Source of the DNA: Hydnum rufescens UP504
Taxonomy: Eukaryota; Basidiomycota; Agaricomycetes; Cantharellales; Hydnaceae
Assembly: GCA_014904985.1 (NCBI GenBank)
Contig: MU128995.1
Span: 81,551 to 145,550 of the forward strand
DNA length: 64,000 bases
Direction of reading: 5' to 3'
Below the pieces are notes generated by a model. That model saw only the letters and a program-made list of their open reading frames with translations, was not told where the DNA came from and ran no database searches. Made by a program: the position numbers and the translations under genes. Shown here piece after piece: positions 57,489 to 64,000 of this stretch; the stretch's first letter is position 1, and every line of letters starts with the position of its first letter.

Positions 57489-58290
57489 ATATTTATTCTC
57501 GAAAAAAAATGAAGCCGGCATGCGCAATCCCTTGTCCGGATTCATATGATGCCAAGAAGCGATGAAGCAAACCGATGGATGGATAGTGTCGCGCCGGGGA
57601 TGGTCCCCGTACACTGCAGACGAGAGCTCGACAAAATGCGTTGAATTCGGATTGACCTCCGCGGCGCGGGATTCTCCCGACGTGCTTGCTTTCCTTGACT
57701 TTAAGACTGCCTCAACATCGCCTTCGGGGCGTGACTACTGCGATTTGGGAGCAACTAGGCTGCTCGGACCAGGTTAGTTTGTATGTTAGAGGATGAAGAT
57801 TGCCTTGTATATTTGTGTTGAAGGTAGAAGTAGAGCCGAGGGCGAGACTCCATGAGGACGTCTAGAGCCTAGAGGGCGTCAATAAGCCTTTGACAATCCC
57901 AATCTTTCGAGTCGGAAAGCACTTCGATGTCTATCAGTTTAGCTTCCTCTCATTGAGCGGGGTCACGAAGGAAAGAGTGTGAAAGAGTAACGCTGGCATA
58001 GGAATACTTACACTGAGGTCCCAGAGTACGGACGAAAAAGTGAGACTAACCGAGTTCCACGGGCGACAGGGAGCTCCTCATAATCACAGCCTACATAGAA
58101 CGCGTTCCAACCGATGCTATTGGCCTTTCCCCAATCGTTCACGTACTCTTAGCAAGTGCTTCAGTCACAACCCTCTTTCGCACTGGCGTCCTCCGGTATA
58201 TTTTTCCACGGAATGGGTCTCTGGAGCATGTACGACGAGCTGACCTCCTTCGTGCGCTACTGGAAAACCGATGAGTAGGATACTGAACAG
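57489..58290 (-). pseudogene. Decayed second copy of the dioxygenase-like gene
   Basis: Clearly homologous to the intact copy: 57533-57753 pairs with 55023-55242, and from about 57767 to 58290 pairs with 55512 to 56057. The C-terminal peptide survives as GDHPRRDTIHPSVCFIASWH against GNHPQRDTIYGSVCLIASRH. About 260 bp encoding the acidic DEDEEWEYC part and the preceding exon are deleted at about 57753-57765. Frameshifts and stops interrupt the rest, and the N-terminal half, including the start, is replaced by unrelated sequence beyond about 58290. It cannot make the full protein. Confidence 0.85.
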
Positions 58291-59336
58291 GTCGGGTACA
58301 GACATGAACAGTGGATGTATAGAAAATCATGGATGTGACTTGTTATCAACTTACATGACCAAGTCTGTGTATGACGTAGAGTAGCAATAAGTCTCTGGTA
58401 TTGGGAAGCTGATTGACGAGAAAGGTATCTCTCACCATTATCCGATTCTAACTTCACTCAACTCCACCCCTACATGAAAATATGCATTTTGGTCAGAAAT
58501 TGAGGAGTTATCATTTAGGAGGGAGACTTTACTATTACTAGTCATGGATATCCTGAGATTGGGAATATTTATTGCGAAGATCAATAGGGCAGTGAGAGAC
58601 TTAACTAGAACCCTATCAGAGCCGTGAGATACCTGATGTCGTTCAGACCTTGCTCTTCCAAGAGCTTTCGTACTTCTCCGTCCCCTCGCTCTCTATAAAG
58701 GGTGTGACATCCGATTCGTTAATGGTGGGTTCGGGATTGCACTGAGTGACAATTATGACATAGAATTGACTTATCATGAGATGATAAAAAGGTTTGGGAT
58801 TTCCCCTCCGGCCTTGATAAACTGATAGACAATATTCATAGCCATCCCTTGTCGGAGAGTGACATTCACTTGTGTCAAATAGACATGATCCATTGCGCAA
58901 TCTTGTTTCCGTTTCATCCAAATTTGGATCCAGACGACGCCCTCATTCGATTGCATCAGGGATCGGGGCGGCTATGCCACCAAGTTTGAAGAACATTCGA
59001 CACGGGTGTGAGTGTGAAGTGTGTATCGGCTGCCTCCGCGGTATCTTCCATTATCCGACCATCGAGATCCCAGACGACCATCGGATATTCGAGCAGTTCC
59101 GAGAGGGCCTTGATGAAGAGGAAGAGAACCTGAAATGTTATGGATTTTCTTTGTATGTGAACTATAATGCAAGACGCTTAGAGCGTCGGCTGCCAGATCG
59201 TCAACATATGGGGTTCTGGGTTTCCTGGATTACGCTGTCGCATTGTCCCCTGTGACATGTGGCCGGTCACGATCACAAGTTGGTGACTCCTTGGCCTTCC
59301 TCGGGTAAATACGAATATATGCGGTATACTGTAATG
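58291..59336. other. Unassigned sequence replacing the 5' half of the decayed copy
   Basis: No similarity to the intact dioxygenase gene is seen over about 0.9 kb. A plus-strand frame at 58872-59255 encodes an acidic peptide (GLDEEEENLKCYGFSLYVNY), and a minus-strand frame at 58921-58643 encodes 92 residues; neither resembles a known family. At the right end (about 59225-59260) faint similarity to 56770-56810 (TTACGCNGTC, CCTGTGAC) marks where the duplicated intergenic region resumes. Confidence 0.4.
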
Positions 59337-59436
59337 CTGCCGAGTAACTGGTTCCGTTAGCTATATATTGTTTCGTACATATCTCTCGGCAGCTGCAGAA
59401 GTTTTCACCTCTCTGCTCCCTGAAGTTTGCCCTACG

Positions 59437-61670
59437 ATGAACAAGAAAGGAGGCAGGTCTTTTTTGATAGGATGTGGAATAACGGCCTTCATCAAACCTC
59501 GACGAAGCGTGTACGTCATATCACTCCTTTTCCCTATATACTGTCTGACCTCTATTGTCAAGACTACCTCTGATGTGAGCTTTGATCATTGTTTGCATCG
59601 TAGCGCAGGAGGCTCCGGTTTCTGATATCACACTTCAGATGGGCCTCGAAGCCGCAACTAAGGCGTTGCTTGATGCTGGTGCGTATATATTATTTGAGTT
59701 TATACTACGGAGCGCCCTTAAGTGACCCGTCTCAGGAATCACCTTTGATCAAGTGGAGGCCGCGTACACTGGATATGTCAGCTAATTCCTGGGGTGTGAC
59801 ATTGATATTCTCTAATAGAAGCATTAAATAGTGTTATGGCGATACCTGCTCTGGTCAGCGCGCCCTCTACAATCTCGGATTGACTGGAATTCCCATCACC
59901 AACGTGAACAATGTGCGTATTCAATTTTGATCACCGTATAACTCCCCCTGAGCATGACATCCATGATGAGGCATGCTGCACCGGTAGCACGTAAGTCACT
60001 ATCTGTGAACGCCGACGATCAAACTGACCCGAGACTGCGCTCAGTGCTCTGTATCAGGCAAATATGCTGGTCAAATCTGGCATGGCGGAGTGTGCTCTTG
60101 CCCTTGGGTTCGAGCAAATGGCGCCTGGAAGTTTGACCACTCCCTGGAAGGACCGCGAACCCCCTATATCCCTGTGGACCGACAAAGTGCGCGAATTCGA
60201 ACTTGCGACGGGTGGCTCAGGTATGGGCCCTGATGCTCCCCGTCTCTTTGGCAATGCGGCAAGGAATATTGTCAAAAGTATGGTGCCACCAAAGGAACAC
60301 CTATCCAAGATTGGTCGGTAGCGCGCATGGCCGTAAAATAGCTGACCGAACTTTTGACGCGTTACGAATCATAGCCTCCAAGAATCATCAGCATGGAAGC
60401 CGTAATCCATACTCACAATTCCGAGTCCCGTGGACACCAGAGCAAGTTGCCCAATCCCCTCAGGTCACTGATGAATTGACTCTGCTCATGTGCTCGCCAA
60501 CCTCGGACGGGGGTAGGTCTCGAACTCGTCGTTTCCACGTACAGTGGTGCACTTAGTGTATCCTGAAACTTTAGCTGCTTGTTGTATCGTGGCCTCCGAA
60601 AAGTTCGTCCATGCTCACAAGTTGGAGAACCAGGCGATCGAATTTGTGGCCCAGTCGTTGGCTACTGACATGCCTAGCACGTTTGAGAGCGCAAGTGCTA
60701 TGGAACTCGTCGGATACAGCATGACCAAGAGAGTTGCCGATGAGGCATTTTCACAGGCTGGATTCGCTCCCGGGACGGGTAGAGACGAGGTCGGCGTCGT
60801 CGAATTACACGACTGTTTTAGGTAAGTATCTCCCCCACTTGGAGAGATCGTCTTCCTCACCAGTAAACGAATCCCTCGAATTTAATAGTTCTAATGAGGT
60901 AAAGAATGCCCCAAGGAGCTTGTACCTGGAATGGGGCTGATGGGAACCAATCAGCTCATCACCTACGATGCTCTTGGTCTATGCAAGCCTGGAGAAGCCC
61001 ATAAACTCGTTGACGCCGGGGATAATACAGTCAGTGTGTTCGACGTCATCTGTCTACTCTCGCTCTGACTCGTCGACTCCATCACAGTACGGGGAAAATA
61101 TGTTATTAACCCTAGTGGGGGACTTGAAGCTAAGGGACACCCGCTGGGAGCCACCGGCGTGCGTATGCTTTTCTTGAGAACATTCGGCCCGATGTTGACC
61201 AACGATATTGTAGTTGGGCATGCATTTCTATATAGCCAGTATGGCCAACACCTACCCTTCGTTTAGAATGCTATCATATGCTAATTGGCATACCCTTTAG
61301 CTCAATTACGTGGCTGGGCAGGTCAAATGCAATCCCCTAATCTGATGGACCATCCTGATCCACGCGGAAAACTCGGTCTGGTACACAATCTGGGATTGGG
61401 TGGTGCTGCAGTCGTTTCGCTCATGAAGCGTCCCGAGTTCTGGGACGGCGATAACAAGAGAGAAGACGGTCGTAACCGGTGCGTGCCGCTGATAATCGAA
61501 GATGACCTCTCCCATAGTCATGGCGGGAACCCGAATTCTGACAATGCCCTCTCTGTTCAGAGTTGGTTACAATCATGGCCAGGAGTGTCGGCCGATCACG
61601 ATGGAAGATATCGTCAAAGTTCGTTCTCGTCAATACTCTCCGACGGTTTTGGAACAAGCTCGTCTGTGAT
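59437..61670 (+). CDS. Sterol carrier protein x-type thiolase, peroxisomal
   Basis: A thiolase of the SCP-x/non-specific lipid-transfer class without a fused SCP2 domain, expected to cleave 3-ketoacyl-CoA in peroxisomes. It starts [20 protein letters not shown]. Exons give [59 protein letters not shown] (nucleophilic Cys region), [106 protein letters not shown] then [16 protein letters not shown], and [20 protein letters not shown]. The last exon ends [20 protein letters not shown]; the terminal ARL is a type 1 peroxisomal signal. Two small defects: about nine residues near 60250-60290 are read one base off between opposite 1-nt indels, and one G is missing near 61083 ([12 protein letters not shown]). 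Confidence 0.9.
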
Positions 61671-64000
61671 TGTTTTTTTTCCGAATCCTGTGTACTGTTG
61701 TATTACGAAATATGTGGCCTGTATCTTACCTTGGCCATGGGGCGTCTTTCTGGACCCAAATGAATCCGACCCTTACGAGTCTAAAGTGAGAGTAGCTGCT
61801 TGATAACGCACACGCTAGCATTGACTTTGCTCGCCGATGACTTATGTTACCAACAGCCTATACTTGGTCCCCAGCTTTCCAGATAATGGATGGCACTATA
61901 ATGTAAAGGGGGGTGGTTTCCAATGCCCCTCTCATGCCAGAAATTTCACCTGCACTGCCTCAAATAACACTCGGCGGAGGGTGGTGAATAAAATTATCCT
62001 TTACATATCATGCATCCAATAAATTAAAGAGACTTTTTCTATTGGGATAAAGAGTCTAAATGTGTTTTACAGCCTGGGGACGTATTCTAAGGACTCTGCG
62101 GATTTAGTGGCTGCGCCACATTTCGCGGCTGTCTTACCGTCACTCCAGTGCTTGCCTTGCTCTAGAAAAACACTCTTTGAGGCTATCTATAATATATACC
62201 ATGTGCCCAACGGAGGCCAACTTGAAAGCGAAGGAAGACCTATCTCAGGCCCAAGGAACACACCGACAAATTAAATGCCGTCATTGAAGCAGTTGAATGG
62301 CACAATAAATGACAGAACTATTGCGATGGAGGGTGACCGAAATAATGAAGGTGATGAGATCCGCATGAAGAATTGGTGGAAACGTTTCTATAGTAAGTAA
62401 ATCTTCCCCAATCGACATTTTTCATGGGCAGCTTACTTCAATACCAAAGCTAGTATTTTAGACATATCAACAATATTAAGGCCCCTTGTCGCCGTAGATC
62501 GTGCATAATACAACCATTGGTGTTGTCGCTATTCCGGAAGCAAACGTCGGTTTCCCTATGACTCCTATTTCAACCATAGGTTCTGTCACGCGTCACAGCC
62601 ACTTTTTCTGACCCGGAAACGCGCTCCGAGCCTTATCGGGGCTCAGATCGGGGTTTTCTAAAAATAGAGCTCCCTGGGACAGTATGCACAAAATCGCATT
62701 GGGATATTATCAATGGCATCCAATGAGGCGACAGTGCTGCGGCACTTTTCACAATTTCCGGTATCAGAATCCACTCACGCGGGAAAAATTAGTCAACTAC
62801 ATCACAACTCAATCGATACGGAGTTTTCAATGGATCCATCACCCTTCCACGCGTCGTTGCCATTTAGCTGCCACGGCACCACACGAATTCATGTCAAGGG
62901 CATGTGCAGTCACCTCAGTTGCTGCTGTCCTGAAATTATGTTCCTGCAAGCCAGGCGTCACATTCAATGACGTGCTCAGGAAACCTAGAGCAGAGAGTAA
63001 CTGAGCCTCTCTCACCACCACACCAGCGCCCCCTTTTCTTACCCCAGGGGGACTCATCATTGCGTTTATCGGTGTTATGGTGATTCTATTTGACTGTTGA
63101 AGATCAGATCTCGGAAGTTCGTTGCTTCTGATGGCGCTGAGTACAAATGGAGACAGGCAGGACCGGATGATCGAGATCTCGAGGTAAGCGAGACTTCCTG
63201 GGCCAGGTGGAATCAGTTTCACTGACATGGTTTACGACACCGCCCCTCCCCCGAAATCAACGCCATTCCCTTTCCGAGAGTGCTTCCCACCCCACGCTCT
63301 TCATCCAAAGGGGTCTATCGCAACATGGGCTGCCAATTCCAAGAGTCTCACTGTCACACCCGGAGGACAGGCAATTGTGGATGACGTCGTCTGTATGTTG
63401 CCCATCCACCTCTGGCGCCTCAAATGGGGCCATCCTTTTTGAATAATCTGTATTTCGCTTAAACTCAATGATGGAATGTACTACAGGGCCTTTCCTTGCT
63501 CCTCCTGCTCACACGTCCCACTCGTTCTTCCCACTGTAGCGTATATTTTTCCATGTTGAAATGAAGAATGTGGCCTAGCCAGTCTGCGTGTTCTTTTGAT
63601 ATGAATATTTTTCATCATAACGGAATAATGTGGCACCGGTGCGCCGGTCGGGGAATCCTAGCTCTTCTACTGCCCATTGTGGCTTGGCTTAATGAATTGG
63701 TATTATACGTTGTGCTGTAATATTTCAATTTCTTGAAGACTATAGAGGTGACGGCAATAAATAAGGGTTCGGCAACTGGGCAGACAGACCCCTGCGAGCT
63801 CTATTGGAAGCTTGATCCGCCAGACCGATTTTGGCCCTCGGAAATCCGTGAATGGCTTGACCCCCTTAGGGGCCGAAAATCCGTGAATTTGGGATCTGGT
63901 ATGGCTTGGAGCTCAAAAAATCCGTGAACGCGGATCTAGGATACCAAAAAAAAACTAAAAAGCGCTTTTCTACTGTAATTACCCTCTGTGCCCTCCCACA
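61671..64000. other. No gene supported to the end of the window
   Basis: The next 2.3 kb show no conserved family. Frames at 62684-63004 (+), 63228-62839 (-) and 63227-63442 (+) are below 130 codons and do not join into a sensible gene. One (+) contains HFSQFPVSESTHAGKIS and could be part of a hypothetical exon. A cluster of short repeats lies at 63842-63928. Confidence 0.4.
63842..63928 (+). repeat. Three copies of AAATCCGTGAA
   Basis: The 11-mer occurs at 63842-63852, 63877-63887 and 63918-63928, with a related ATGGCTTG following near the first copy and preceding the third. The quasi-palindrome CCCCTTAGGGG lies between copies one and two. It may be a small repeat cluster or the edge of an element running out of the window. 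Confidence 0.6.

Noticed and set aside
59437..61670. SCP-x as a pseudogene
   Set aside because: Although many short frames suggest decay, almost all joins are good introns, the active-site Cys region and the ARL peroxisomal signal are intact, and only small indels remain.

Overview
This is nuclear DNA from a filamentous fungus, most likely an Agaricomycete (Basidiomycota). The support is: nearly every gene is cut by short introns (mostly 50-110 nt, a few longer) with GT-AG ends; the protein families are typically fungal or basidiomycete (Zn2Cys6 regulators, a KRE6/SKN1 glucan-synthesis protein, a glyoxal-oxidase-like copper radical oxidase, a PTS1-bearing SCP-x thiolase); and there are no operons. 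I cannot fix the order or genus.

Layout. 1-3540 is a CpG-poor, repeat-containing block with decayed minus-strand ORFs, probably a transposable-element remnant. 4.0-7.2 kb holds a CHR chromate-family transporter and COQ5 (both +). 8.4-11.7 kb is a long PH-domain protein (+). 12.0-14.2 kb is the E1-alpha subunit of branched-chain 2-oxoacid dehydrogenase (+). 14.9-16.5 kb is a Zn2Cys6 regulator (-). 18.2-20.8 kb is a membrane-anchored copper radical oxidase (-). 21.1-30.8 kb is the spliceosome core protein PRP8 (-). 33.1-35.0 kb is the SUMO E1 subunit AOS1/SAE1 (-). 35.4-38.1 kb is a second Zn2Cys6 regulator (-). 40.7-43.6 kb is a PPR/TPR-like protein (-), head to head with a Golgi GRASP protein (43.6-45.4 kb, +). 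46.6-48.1 kb is a single-pass membrane protein (+). 48.6-50.8 kb is a ThrE-type transporter (-) inside a second CpG-poor island. 52.1-54.5 kb is KRE6/SKN1 (+). 55.0-61.7 kb is a tandemly duplicated divergent gene pair (2-oxoglutarate dioxygenase-like / SCP-x thiolase) in which each copy has kept only one partner. 61.7-64.0 kb has no gene I can support.

The genes do not form a cluster with one function. Mitochondrial metabolism (COQ5, BCKDHA), splicing, SUMOylation, Golgi and cell-wall functions are interspersed. I see no convincing new defence or biosynthetic system. The two best observations are the duplicated divergent pair with reciprocal decay and the CpG-depleted but largely preserved ThrE gene. 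A third matters for any user of this sequence: several otherwise well-conserved genes carry isolated 1-nt indels, so exon joins should be treated as provisional until read support is checked.
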